37,633 nt of DNA from assembly GCA_021786265.1 (NCBI GenBank), contig JAJYNP010000365.1, forward strand, positions 1 through 37,633. Reading direction: 5' to 3'. The notes beneath the pieces were generated by a model. It saw only the letters and a list, made by a program, of their open reading frames with translations, ran no database searches and had not been told where the DNA came from. Shown one piece after another: positions 25,095 through 32,718 of the stretch (within the stretch, counting starts at the first letter, position 1; each line of letters starts with the position of its first letter). The translations under genes were made by a program, and so were the position numbers. This stretch comes from Chloroflexota bacterium (lineage in GTDB: Bacteria; Chloroflexota; Limnocylindria; Limnocylindrales; CSP1-4).

Positions 25095-26705
25095 CTACCG
25101 CACCAGCCAGCGGTAGACGGGGCTGACGTTGTTGGCGAAGTCGGGGGTGGGGAGCGACGCGACGCGCCAGTAGTAGCGGCCGGCGACGGGGGTCCAGCGG
25201 ACGGTGGCCTGCCCCTGCGCGTCGGTGGTGCGGCCCAGGCTGCCCGCGTAGATCCACGCGCGGCGGGCGGCCACGTAGCGGTACAGCTGGAACGAGAGGT
25301 GGGCAGGCGTCCCGACGGGCGACACCTGCGCGGTGAGGGTGACCGGCCGGCCCGCCGCCGCCGACTGGGTGACGGACGCGGGCACCCCCACCAGTGAGAC
25401 GAGCCGCCGGACGATCACGCGCACCTGGTTGGAGGTGGTCGAGGCGTCGGTGCGGGAGCCCGGGTAGAGGAACTGGTACCAGGAGTTCACGACCGGCGCG
25501 ACGGTGGTCGACACCGTCCCGCTGGCGACGGTGAACGGACCGGACTGGGCCGGCGTGGTCGCACCGGGCACGAGGGTCTGCAGGAACACCGCCGAGGTAT
25601 CGAGCCCGGGCGTGGTGGCGGTCAGCGTCACGCTGGCCCCCGGCAGGACCACCCGCGCCGAGCCGGTCAGTGAGAGGCTGGCAGGCCGCAGCGGCGTCAC
25701 GGTCCAGGACGGGATCGGGGACACCACGTTGCCGGCAAGGTCGACCACGCTCCCCACCGTCACCACGTACGGTTGCCCGGCCGCGAGGTCCGCTGCCGGC
25801 GTGAACGAGCCGGTCCACGACGTCGCGTCGTACGCGTACGTCCCGCTGACCGGGGCGCCGTTCGCCGCCTGCACCACCAGCCCCAGACCCCCCCAGGACG
25901 ACGGATCGATGGGCTTGCTGAAACGGACCGTGAAGGTGGGCCGCAGGCCCACCACGGCCGAGTCGGCGGTGGGCCGGATGGCGGTGACGGTTGGGCGCAC
26001 CGTGTCGAGCGTGATGGAGGCGGACACGGGCGCGGACGCGACGCCGACGCCGTTGAGGACCTTTGCCCAGAGCGTCTTCACGCCGTCGCCGGGCGGGAAC
26101 GTCCAGCTGGGGGAGGCGGCGTACGGCTGCCAGGCGCCCCAGGTGACCCCGTCGGCGCTGAACGCCATCTCCGAGAGGCCCGAGAGGCTCGCGTAGCCGG
26201 TCAGGATCACGCTCACGGTGGCGGAGTTCGTGGACAGCCGCCCGTTGTCGAGGGACAGGGACGCCACGGGGATCGCCGTGTCGGCGACGACCTGGACCAC
26301 CAGCGTGTACGTCCCCTCGACGTTGCTGGCGCCGTTCAGGTCGATGTAGTAGGTGCCTCCGAGCGTCGACGGGTAGGAGATGTGCTGCTCGGTCCCCACC
26401 ACCGTGGAGCTCGCCACCAGCCCCTGCGTGCCCACCACCGTGGTGGCCGTGCCGTCGAAGAGGTAGAGCCCGAACAGGGTGCCCGGGCTGCCGGAGAGCC
26501 CCGCCACCACCACGTACCCGGCCGGGACCGTGATCCGGTACACCACGTCGTAGATCGGCCCGCCGAGCTGGCCGGTGACGACGGGGCCGGGCAGCGGAAT
26601 CCCCGGGATGTTGGACGAGGAATCGGCCCGGGCTCGCGCCGGCGCCGCCGCCACTGCGCCGGCAACGAGCGCGACCGCGAGCGCGGCGCGGATGAACCGT
26701 GACAT
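25095..26705 (-). CDS. Exported Ig-like protein with SbsA-type domain
   Basis: A 536-residue secreted protein. A signal peptide (MSRFIRAALAVALVAGAVAAAPARA) is followed by a pre-peptidase-C-like beta domain (about 30-140), an Ig-like domain (about 145-250, SLDNGRLSTNSATV), an SbsA/Big_5 Ig-like domain (about 255-345, RPTFTVRFSKPID, DLAGNVV), and two C-terminal beta domains. The final 100 residues (VRVIVRRLVSL, LSFQLYRY, VRWTPVAGRYYWRV, VSPVYRWLV) match the end of the 1146-residue exported protein. ATG at 26705 was chosen for its signal sequence; the longer open frame has no signal. No enzyme motif is visible; an envelope or adhesion role is likely. Confidence 0.75.
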   Translation of the reverse strand: MSRFIRAALAVALVAGAVAAAPARARADSSSNIPGIPLPGPVVTGQLGGPIYDVVYRITVPAGYVVVAGLSGSPGTLFGLYLFDGTATTVVGTQGLVASSTVVGTEQHISYPSTLGGTYYIDLNGASNVEGTYTLVVQVVADTAIPVASLSLDNGRLSTNSATVSVILTGYASLSGLSEMAFSADGVTWGAWQPYAASPSWTFPPGDGVKTLWAKVLNGVGVASAPVSASITLDTVRPTVTAIRPTADSAVVGLRPTFTVRFSKPIDPSSWGGLGLVVQAANGAPVSGTYAYDATSWTGSFTPAADLAAGQPYVVTVGSVVDLAGNVVSPIPSWTVTPLRPASLSLTGSARVVLPGASVTLTATTPGLDTSAVFLQTLVPGATTPAQSGPFTVASGTVSTTVAPVVNSWYQFLYPGSRTDASTTSNQVRVIVRRLVSLVGVPASVTQSAAAGRPVTLTAQVSPVGTPAHLSFQLYRYVAARRAWIYAGSLGRTTDAQGQATVRWTPVAGRYYWRVASLPTPDFANNVSPVYRWLVR

Positions 26706-26869
26706 GCGCAGAGGATAGCCCGCAGGCGGAACCAGGGGGAATGTGCTCGGCCAGTTGCCTCGACAGGGCACCGGACGCGTCCGGGCGTGGGGTGCCATGG
26801 AAACTTCGAGTGCATGGATTCGACCGAACGGTCGCCCCCACACAGGTGGCCCAGCTCGTGACTCCTATT

Positions 26870-26907
26870 ATACTATTGACAGTAGACCAATCTACGAGCA
26901 ATAGTAT
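26870..26907 (+). promoter_or_regulatory. 38-bp palindromic operator and promoter of hipBA
   Basis: ATACTATTG-nnn-GTAGA (26870-26886) mirrors TCTAC-nnn-CAATAGTAT (26891-26907) around CCAA: arms of 17 bases with only three central mismatches. TTGACA (26876-26881) and AATAGT (26900-26905, 18-base spacer) lie inside it, so HipB bound here would block RNA polymerase. The site is AT-rich against its surroundings. Confidence 0.75.
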
Positions 26908-26912
26908 GTGTG

Positions 26913-27242
26913 ATGGGAAGGACCAAGCGATCGCTGTTCCCGGGTACCCAGCGCCAGGCTGCCGAGCTTGGTGCTCGGCTCCGCCTCGCGCGTCGACGGC
27001 GGGGGATCAGCATCGCCGAGATGGCGGAGCGCGTCGTCGCGTCGAGCCCGACGATCTCACGGCTCGAGCACGGGGACCTGAGCGTGAGCGCCGCCATCCT
27101 CGTGCGCTACCTCGAAGTCCTGGGCCTCGCGACCGACATCGACCGGATCGCTGAGCGCGACGAGGCCGGCGCCGCGATCGCCGACGAACGGCTCGGCAGG
27201 CCGCGGCGCGCTCGTTCGCGAGGGCTCGCCGATGAGCTCTGA
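26913..27242 (+). CDS. hipB: HipB-type XRE antitoxin
   Basis: A 109-residue DNA-binding protein. Residues about 16-75 are a Cro/C1-type helix-turn-helix (LGARLRLARRRRGISIAEMA, SPTISRLEHGDLSV, LVRYLEVLGLATDI), followed by an Arg-rich tail. It overlaps the kinase gene by 11 bases. I chose ATG 26913 because the predicted transcript start falls there (leaderless); the GTG immediately before it at 26910 is an alternative. It should repress its own palindromic promoter and neutralise the HipA-type kinase. Confidence 0.85.
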   Translation: MGRTKRSLFPGTQRQAAELGARLRLARRRRGISIAEMAERVVASSPTISRLEHGDLSVSAAILVRYLEVLGLATDIDRIAERDEAGAAIADERLGRPRRARSRGLADEL

Positions 27243-28464
27243 CCGCCGCCGGGACCTCGTTGTCGTCCTCGACGCGCCCGAGCTGGGCGAGCGCCGCCCG
27301 GTCGGGGTGATCACCCGTTGGCCTGGCCCCATCCTCTCGATCGGGTTCCAATACGCGCGCTCGTGGCTCGCCGATGCGCGTCGACGGTTTGCCATCGACC
27401 CAGCGCTCCCGCTGACCGACGCGCTCCAGACCATCCCGGGCCGGCGGCTTCCGGGCATCTTCGCGGACACTGCGCCCGACACGTGGGGCGAGGCATTGAT
27501 GGTCCGCCGGGCCGGGCGCAGCCTCGACAGCTGGGAGTTCCTCGTCGGCGTCGCCGACGAGACGAGGATGGGCGCTCTTCGCCTGCGGCACGGGGTCGAC
27601 GGCCCGTTCGTCGCCGACCGGGAGCCAGCGATCCCTCCGTACCTGCGCCTGCGGACGCTTCAGGAGATGGTCCGCCGCTTCGAGGACGACCCTCGTTCGA
27701 TGACCGACGAGCAAGTCGCGCTCCTCGTGGGGCCAGGCTCCTCCCTCGGCGGCGTGCGGCCGAAGGCGAACTACCGGGGTCCAGACGGGAGCCTGTGGAT
27801 CGCGAAGTTTCCATCGCGGACCGACCGGCGGGACGTCGGGGCCTGGGAGCACGTCTATGCCGAGCTCGCCCGAGCCGCGGGGATCCAGGTCGCCGACACC
27901 GAACTGCTCACGCTTGCCGGCCCAGCCCGCACATTCGTCACCCGCCGCTTCGACCGGACGGCCGATGGACGTCGGCTCTACGCGTCAACGCTCACCCTGT
28001 CGGGAAGGACCGACACCGAAGGCGCCGACTACATCGACATCGCTCAGGCCATCACCGACGAGCTGGCGCCCGCTTACGTGCGTGAGGACCTCGCACAACT
28101 CTATCGGCGGATGGCCTTCAACGTGCTGGCCGGAAACCGCGACGATCACCTTCGCAACCACGGCTTCCTGCGTCACGCGTCGGGGTGGCGCCTGGCTCCC
28201 GCGTTCGACCTCAACCCCGCCCGCGAAATGCGCGAGCACGCGACTGCCGTAAACGGCAGGACGATCTCGCCGACGGCGGTTGACGTCCTCGACGTTCGCT
28301 CGTTCTTCGGGCTGTCGGAACGCCAGGCCCGCGCGATCATCGACCAGGTCGCCGGCGCCCTCGAAGGCTGGCGGGCGCTCGCAGCGGCCGTCGGCATCGA
28401 CCGGGGGCAGCAGGATGAGGTCGGGGTCGCCCTCAGCGCGCTCGAGACCGTCGCCGCGCTCTGA
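27232..28464 (+). CDS. hipA: HipA-type Ser/Thr kinase toxin
   Basis: A 410-residue kinase of the HipA family, whose characterised members phosphorylate aminoacyl-tRNA synthetases and slow growth. The N-terminal domain (LLSIGFQYARSWL-like start, PGIFADTAPDTWG) precedes the phosphate loop SSLGGVRPKANY, the Lys in LWIAKFPS, the catalytic loop NVLAGNRDDHLRNHGFL and the metal-binding PAFDLNP. All expected residues are present, so it is probably active. It begins inside hipB (11-base overlap). GTG/ATG choice is not in doubt: ATG at 27232. Confidence 0.9.
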   Translation: MSSDRRRDLVVVLDAPELGERRPVGVITRWPGPILSIGFQYARSWLADARRRFAIDPALPLTDALQTIPGRRLPGIFADTAPDTWGEALMVRRAGRSLDSWEFLVGVADETRMGALRLRHGVDGPFVADREPAIPPYLRLRTLQEMVRRFEDDPRSMTDEQVALLVGPGSSLGGVRPKANYRGPDGSLWIAKFPSRTDRRDVGAWEHVYAELARAAGIQVADTELLTLAGPARTFVTRRFDRTADGRRLYASTLTLSGRTDTEGADYIDIAQAITDELAPAYVREDLAQLYRRMAFNVLAGNRDDHLRNHGFLRHASGWRLAPAFDLNPAREMREHATAVNGRTISPTAVDVLDVRSFFGLSERQARAIIDQVAGALEGWRALAAAVGIDRGQQDEVGVALSALETVAAL

Positions 28465-28548
28465 CCGCCATCGAGCGACCCACCGGCCATGGACCCCGTG
28501 TGGCCCACGCCGAGGTCGTAGGATGGGGAGCCGCGCGAGGGCACGCCG

Positions 28549-31230
28549 ATGCCGACCAACCCGACCTCCCCCACCGACCCCGGACGACCCCGACGCCTGC
28601 GCTGGCTGGCGGTACCGACCATGGTCGCGCTCCTGGCGGTCGGCAACGGCACGGTGGACGCGAGCACCCCGAACTCCACCGTCTCGGACGGCTGGTCTGG
28701 ATACGTGGCCGGCTACGGACCCTACACTGGCGTCGCCGGGACGTTCACCGTGCCCACGATCGCCGCCACCCCCTGGGAAACGTTCACCGACGTGTGGGTG
28801 GGGATCGACGGGATCGGCCCGAACAGCCCGCTGATCCAGGCCGGGATCGAGGAGATCTACGACCCCGCGACCCGGCGGGTCGCCGCACAGGCGTGGTGGG
28901 AGATCCTGCCGGCGTATCCGCTCAAACAGGTCATCGACACCGTCACGGTGAGGCCCGGCGACCGGATCACCGTGACGATCGGCAAGATCAACGGGACGTT
29001 CTGGCAGATCGCCCTGACCAACGACACCAGCGGGGGAAGCTTCAGCACGCTGCAGTCCTACAGCGGCCCGCGGGCATCGGCCGAGTGGATCGTGGAGGCG
29101 CCCACCGCACCCGACGGGACTCGGGAGCGACTCGGCCCGTACCACCCTGACGTGACGTTCAGCGGCCTGCAGGCGGACGGTCCACGGACCTCGCTGACCG
29201 CGATGACCCTGGTCCAGGGCGGGGTCCGGGTCTCCGCGCCCGGGGCGTTCGCGGCCACCGGGTTCCACGTGGCGTACGTCGCGGCCACCATGCCCGCCCC
29301 GCCCATGCACGTGGAGACGATCCTGCCGGGGCAGCTGGTCAGCCTCCCGGCCTCGGGCGGGACGCCGTACGCACAGGTGCAGTGGCAGGTGTCGCCGGAT
29401 GTCGTGCACTGGAGCGTGCTGATCACCCTCACGCTGGACGGCTCGGGCAACTCGACCTACACGTTCTCGCCATCGCGGACCGCCTACTACCGCGCCCTCT
29501 ACACCGACACCGGAGCCTACGGCCGGGAAGTGATCAAGGTCATCGTGGTGCAGCCGCCACCGACGCCGACCCCCACGCCAACCCCGACGCCGACGACAGG
29601 TCCCTCCGCAACGCCGGCTCCGGGCCCGACGGGCCCGATCCCCGGCCCGGCCGCGAGCCCCCCACCGAGCGGGTCCATCACGGGCACGGTCCTGGGACCC
29701 GACGGCACCCCCGCCGCCGGGCTGCAGGTGGCCGCGTACCAGTTCCCGGCCTACGGCGGTGGGCTGGCCACCACGGCCGCCGACGGGACCTACACCATCG
29801 GCGACCTGGCGGCCGGCACCTACCGCATGACGGTGAGCGACCCCACCGGCGCGCTCCCCAGCGGCTACGTGAACGGCAGCGGCCTCACCCCGTTCGGGCC
29901 GCTCTCCTCGGTCATCTCAGTGGGCACGACGAGCACCCCGGTCAACGTGCAGGTGCCCGCCGGCCAGACGATCAGCGGCACCGTCACGGCCCGCGGCCGC
30001 CGCCTCCCCGGCATTCACGTCTTCGCGTGTGGCGCCCTGGACGGGATCCTGCCGGGGACGGGGATCCCGAACTGCGGGACCGCCACCACGGCCGCCGACG
30101 GGACCTGGTCGGTGGCGATGCTCCCGGGCCCCTGCACCGTGGTGACCGGCCTCTCCAGGCCGTACCCCTGGACCTTCTACTCCACCGCGGGGGCGACCCT
30201 CGACGGTGCCGCGGCAACCGTGCTCCCGGTGACCGATGCCGACATCGCCGGCGTCGACATCGCGCTGACCCCGGCGCCGGTCTACCCGAGCATGGCCGGC
30301 CGGGTGACGGACAGCCGCGGGATGCCGCTGTCGGGCATCTTCGTCGACGCGTGCCAGACGGCTGCCCCCGCCCGGTGCTACTACGGCAGCGCGGGTCCGG
30401 ATGGAACGTACACGATCGACCTGCCCGCCGGGACCTACACCGTGGCCTTCGACGACCCGTCAAACGCCCAGCCTTCCGGCTTCTACGGCCCGGACGGCTT
30501 CGCCGCCACCCTCGCCGGCGCCGTCCCGCTCACGGTGGAGGCGAGCGGACTCGGCGGCATCGACGTGCAGCTGCCGGCCGGGCACCTGGTGAAGGGCACC
30601 GTGACCGGACCCGATGGTGTTCCCCTGGCGAACATCCAGGTGGCCCCGTGCGCCTCCCCCGCCTGCAGCGGGCAGGCCTCTCCAACCGGCCCCGACGGCT
30701 CGTACACCCTCAACCTCGCATCCGGCAGCTACGTCCTCCACTTCACGGATTGGAGCGGACTGTTCCTCTCCGGGTACTACGCGACCGGCGGCCTGGCGAG
30801 CGCGGCGGCCGCCACGCCCGTCACCGTCGGCGCGACGGATATCACGGGGCTCGACGTCGCCCTGCACGGGATCGACGTGAGCGCGAGCCCTGGCGTCAGC
30901 CGGACCGGCCCGTTCGGCAGCGGGCACACGGTCGTGACCCGGAACAGCGGCTACATGACGGTGCGCATCGCAGTCGGCACGGGGTTCGCCGGCAGCGCCG
31001 TGGAGATCCAGGTCGCCACTCGCGACGCCGCCGGCCAGTGGTCCGGCTTCCGCGGCATCACCACCCGCCTGGTGGGCGCGGACGGCTACGCGTACTACTT
31101 CGCGCGGCCGAGCGGCTGGATGGCGGTCCGCGCCGGCATGCGCGACCCCGTCGTCTCGGCTCTGCAGACGGCCGGGGGCCTGGGTGACGTGGAAGTGTTC
31201 TCGGGGGCAGTGGTCGCCTACGGGACCTGA
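28549..31230 (+). CDS. Secreted G1-family glutamic peptidase with carboxypeptidase-regulatory-like repeats
   Basis: An 893-residue exported protein. A signal peptide (about 1-39) is followed by a G1 (eqolisin) peptidase domain (about 45-255): WSGYVAGYGPYTGVAGTFTVP, VWVGIDGIG, LIQAG with candidate catalytic Gln97, AWWEILP, VRPGD, and SAEWIVEAP with candidate Glu179. An Ig-like segment (to about 330), a Thr-Pro linker (PTPTPTPTPTTG), and four carboxypeptidase-regulatory-like beta repeats (about 375-775, each with ADGTYTI and LPAGTYTV style sequence) follow. The last 108 residues are the terminal module shared with the two S-layer-like proteins. It is likely an acid-active surface protease. It ends 13 bases inside the convergent HEPN gene. 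Confidence 0.84.
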   Translation: MPTNPTSPTDPGRPRRLRWLAVPTMVALLAVGNGTVDASTPNSTVSDGWSGYVAGYGPYTGVAGTFTVPTIAATPWETFTDVWVGIDGIGPNSPLIQAGIEEIYDPATRRVAAQAWWEILPAYPLKQVIDTVTVRPGDRITVTIGKINGTFWQIALTNDTSGGSFSTLQSYSGPRASAEWIVEAPTAPDGTRERLGPYHPDVTFSGLQADGPRTSLTAMTLVQGGVRVSAPGAFAATGFHVAYVAATMPAPPMHVETILPGQLVSLPASGGTPYAQVQWQVSPDVVHWSVLITLTLDGSGNSTYTFSPSRTAYYRALYTDTGAYGREVIKVIVVQPPPTPTPTPTPTPTTGPSATPAPGPTGPIPGPAASPPPSGSITGTVLGPDGTPAAGLQVAAYQFPAYGGGLATTAADGTYTIGDLAAGTYRMTVSDPTGALPSGYVNGSGLTPFGPLSSVISVGTTSTPVNVQVPAGQTISGTVTARGRRLPGIHVFACGALDGILPGTGIPNCGTATTAADGTWSVAMLPGPCTVVTGLSRPYPWTFYSTAGATLDGAAATVLPVTDADIAGVDIALTPAPVYPSMAGRVTDSRGMPLSGIFVDACQTAAPARCYYGSAGPDGTYTIDLPAGTYTVAFDDPSNAQPSGFYGPDGFAATLAGAVPLTVEASGLGGIDVQLPAGHLVKGTVTGPDGVPLANIQVAPCASPACSGQASPTGPDGSYTLNLASGSYVLHFTDWSGLFLSGYYATGGLASAAAATPVTVGATDITGLDVALHGIDVSASPGVSRTGPFGSGHTVVTRNSGYMTVRIAVGTGFAGSAVEIQVATRDAAGQWSGFRGITTRLVGADGYAYYFARPSGWMAVRAGMRDPVVSALQTAGGLGDVEVFSGAVVAYGT

Positions 31231-31676
31231 CCGCCGTCGATCCCCGCCGCGGCAAGATCGGCGGACGCGGCAGCGAGCGCCTGCTCGGCCCTGGAGAGGG
31301 CCGTCTCCGCTTCGTCCCAGGTGGGCCGCTCGTTCAGGCGCTCCGGGTCCCAGCCGACGGAGGCGTACCGCTGTTCCACGGCATAGACGGTCAGGCCGGC
31401 GATGTTGAGCGCCTTGACTCGCATGCCTTCCGGAAGAAGCGACACGAGCAGGCCGAGATCGTGTTTCGGCGGGAAGTCGATCCCGTGCACGAGAAGCAGC
31501 GCCTTGAGGGCCTTCTCGACAGCCTGCTCTGCGTGGAACGCAGCCGCGAACGGCGCCGTGTGCTCGTCGCGATGCACCGCGAGCGTCCGGGCGCTCGCGA
31601 GATCCGCTCGCGCGTCCTCGAGCCACGCGGCGGCTGCGCGCCGACGCACCTCGTCAGACGAAGTCTGCCGAGCCAT
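31218..31676 (-). CDS. HEPN-domain protein of a second MNT/HEPN pair
   Basis: A 152-residue helical protein with the HEPN core (AAAWLEDARADLASARTL, FHAEQAVEKALKALLLVHGI, KHDLGLLVSLL). The His of the Rx4-6H motif is present in PPKHDL, but no Arg lies four to six residues before it, so RNase activity by the usual mechanism is doubtful. The C-terminal helix is Ala-rich. ATG at 31676 overlaps the MNT gene by 23 bases. Its 3' end overlaps the end of the G1 peptidase gene on the other strand by 13 bases. Confidence 0.8.
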   Translation of the reverse strand: MARQTSSDEVRRRAAAAWLEDARADLASARTLAVHRDEHTAPFAAAFHAEQAVEKALKALLLVHGIDFPPKHDLGLLVSLLPEGMRVKALNIAGLTVYAVEQRYASVGWDPERLNERPTWDEAETALSRAEQALAAASADLAAAGIDGGQVP

Positions 31677-32250
31677 ACTGCCGAACGCCGTCTCGCAGGA
31701 CGGCCCGGGCAATCGACCCTGGCAGTTCCCGCTCTGCCTCGATGATCTGCGGCGTCAGGACGACCAGGTCGACACCGACCGATCGACCCCCCACGGCAGC
31801 GATGCTCTGGTAGGCCCGCATCGCCAGCCGTCGCCGCTCGGTCCCATTCGGCGCCACGAGCGCGAGGTCGAAGTCGGAGTCAGGCGTGAAGTCGCCCCGC
31901 GCCCGAGAGCCGAACAGGACCACGGCATCCGGATGCACGGAGGCGACGATGGCGTCAACGATCCGGGCCAGCTCCTGGTCGGGTGTATCGTTCGTCGCCA
32001 TCGCCGGAGGCCCGGCGTCGAGCGTGCGCGGGACAGCTGGACGCCGTCCCGCTGGCTGCGCTTCACTTGGACGCGGTCGAGACGCAGCGTCCTGCTCGAA
32101 GGCACGCAGCGCGGCAGAAGGGATCCGGTACCGACCTCGACGAGTCGGCTGGACCGCTGAGAGGCGACCCGAGGCTATCCAGTTCCGGACAGTCTGGTTC
32201 GTGACCTCGAATCGCTGCGCCACCTCCGGAACCGAGAGCAGTCCCTTCAT
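31654..32250 (-). CDS. MerR/excisionase-like HTH fused to MNT nucleotidyltransferase
   Basis: A 198-residue fusion. Residues 1-55 are a winged helix of the excisionase/MerR type (LLSVPEVAQRFEVTNQTVRN, ASGRLSAVQ, GRYRIPSAAL). A Pro/Arg-rich linker (about 58-85) leads to a nucleotidyltransferase domain (about 90-198) with FGSRARGDFTPDSDFDLALV and a third acid in VGVDLVVL. By analogy with known pairs it should AMPylate and silence the HEPN partner while binding its own promoter. ATG at 32250 was chosen: the longer frame (from 32298) would place the TTGACA promoter inside the gene. It overlaps the HEPN gene by 23 bases. Confidence 0.8.
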   Translation of the reverse strand: MKGLLSVPEVAQRFEVTNQTVRNWIASGRLSAVQPTRRGRYRIPSAALRAFEQDAASRPRPSEAQPAGRRPAVPRTLDAGPPAMATNDTPDQELARIVDAIVASVHPDAVVLFGSRARGDFTPDSDFDLALVAPNGTERRRLAMRAYQSIAAVGGRSVGVDLVVLTPQIIEAERELPGSIARAVLRDGVRQYGSADFV

Positions 32251-32259
32251 CACACGCCG

Positions 32260-32320
32260 ATGCTCTGCCCGTTGCCTCGTTTTGTCAAGTTGGCTCACTT
32301 GCTTTTAGCTCACTTGCTTT
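32260..32320 (-). promoter_or_regulatory. Promoter and repeats of the second MNT/HEPN operon
   Basis: On the minus strand TTGACA (32288-32283) is followed after 17 bases by a weak GAGCAT, ending about ten bases before the ATG, so the transcript may be nearly leaderless. Upstream, GCTCACTTGCTTT occurs twice (32293-32305 and 32308-32320), and CAAGT/ACTTG forms an inverted repeat (32286-32301). A near copy of this block lies at 34292-34322. Confidence 0.5.
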
Positions 32321-32477
32321 GCAGTCCGGGACAGATGCGCGAAAGCAGACCGGCAGGCTAAATCGGACAAGCATTTTGCGTGTCGCGGCGGGCTCACCCG
32401 GTAACCGCCTGCGCTCGCTGCCGTCGAGCGCGCGGCGGCGGGCGGAGGCGCGTATCGAACCCTGACCCTCGCTCCGC

Positions 32478-32680
32478 GACGATGATCTGCGGCGTCAGGA
32501 CGACCAGGTCAACACCGACCGATCGACCGCCGACAGCGGCGATGCTCTCGTAGGCCTGCATCGCCAGCCGGCGCCGCTCGGTTCCATCGGGTGCGACAAG
32601 CGCAAGGTCGAAGTCGGAATCCGGCGTGAAGTCGCCCCGGGCGCGGGAGCCGAACAAGATGACGGCGTCGGGATGAACAC
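32478..32680 (-). pseudogene. Truncated copy of the MNT nucleotidyltransferase
   Basis: This segment aligns without gaps to 31738-31940 (offset 740) at about 88 percent DNA identity, and keeps FGSRARGDFTPDSDFDLALV, RRRLAM and VGVDLVVLTPQII. Most differences are silent: only about four residues change over some 60 codons, so the two copies diverged under selection before this one was broken. The DNA-binding N-terminus and the C-terminus are gone; an open frame continues to 32394 in unrelated sequence. It lies immediately downstream of the AAA ATPase gene. Confidence 0.8.
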
Positions 32681-32718
32681 AGCAGGCCACAACATGTAGC
32701 GATGACTCGGTGCGACGT

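Noticed and set aside
32251..32298. Longer start of the second HTH-MNT protein
   Set aside because: It would include the TTGACA promoter in coding sequence and adds no conserved residues.
32445..32475. tRNA 3'-end remnant (GTATCGAACCCTGACC)
   Set aside because: No matching stem or other tRNA arms nearby; probably chance in GC-rich DNA.
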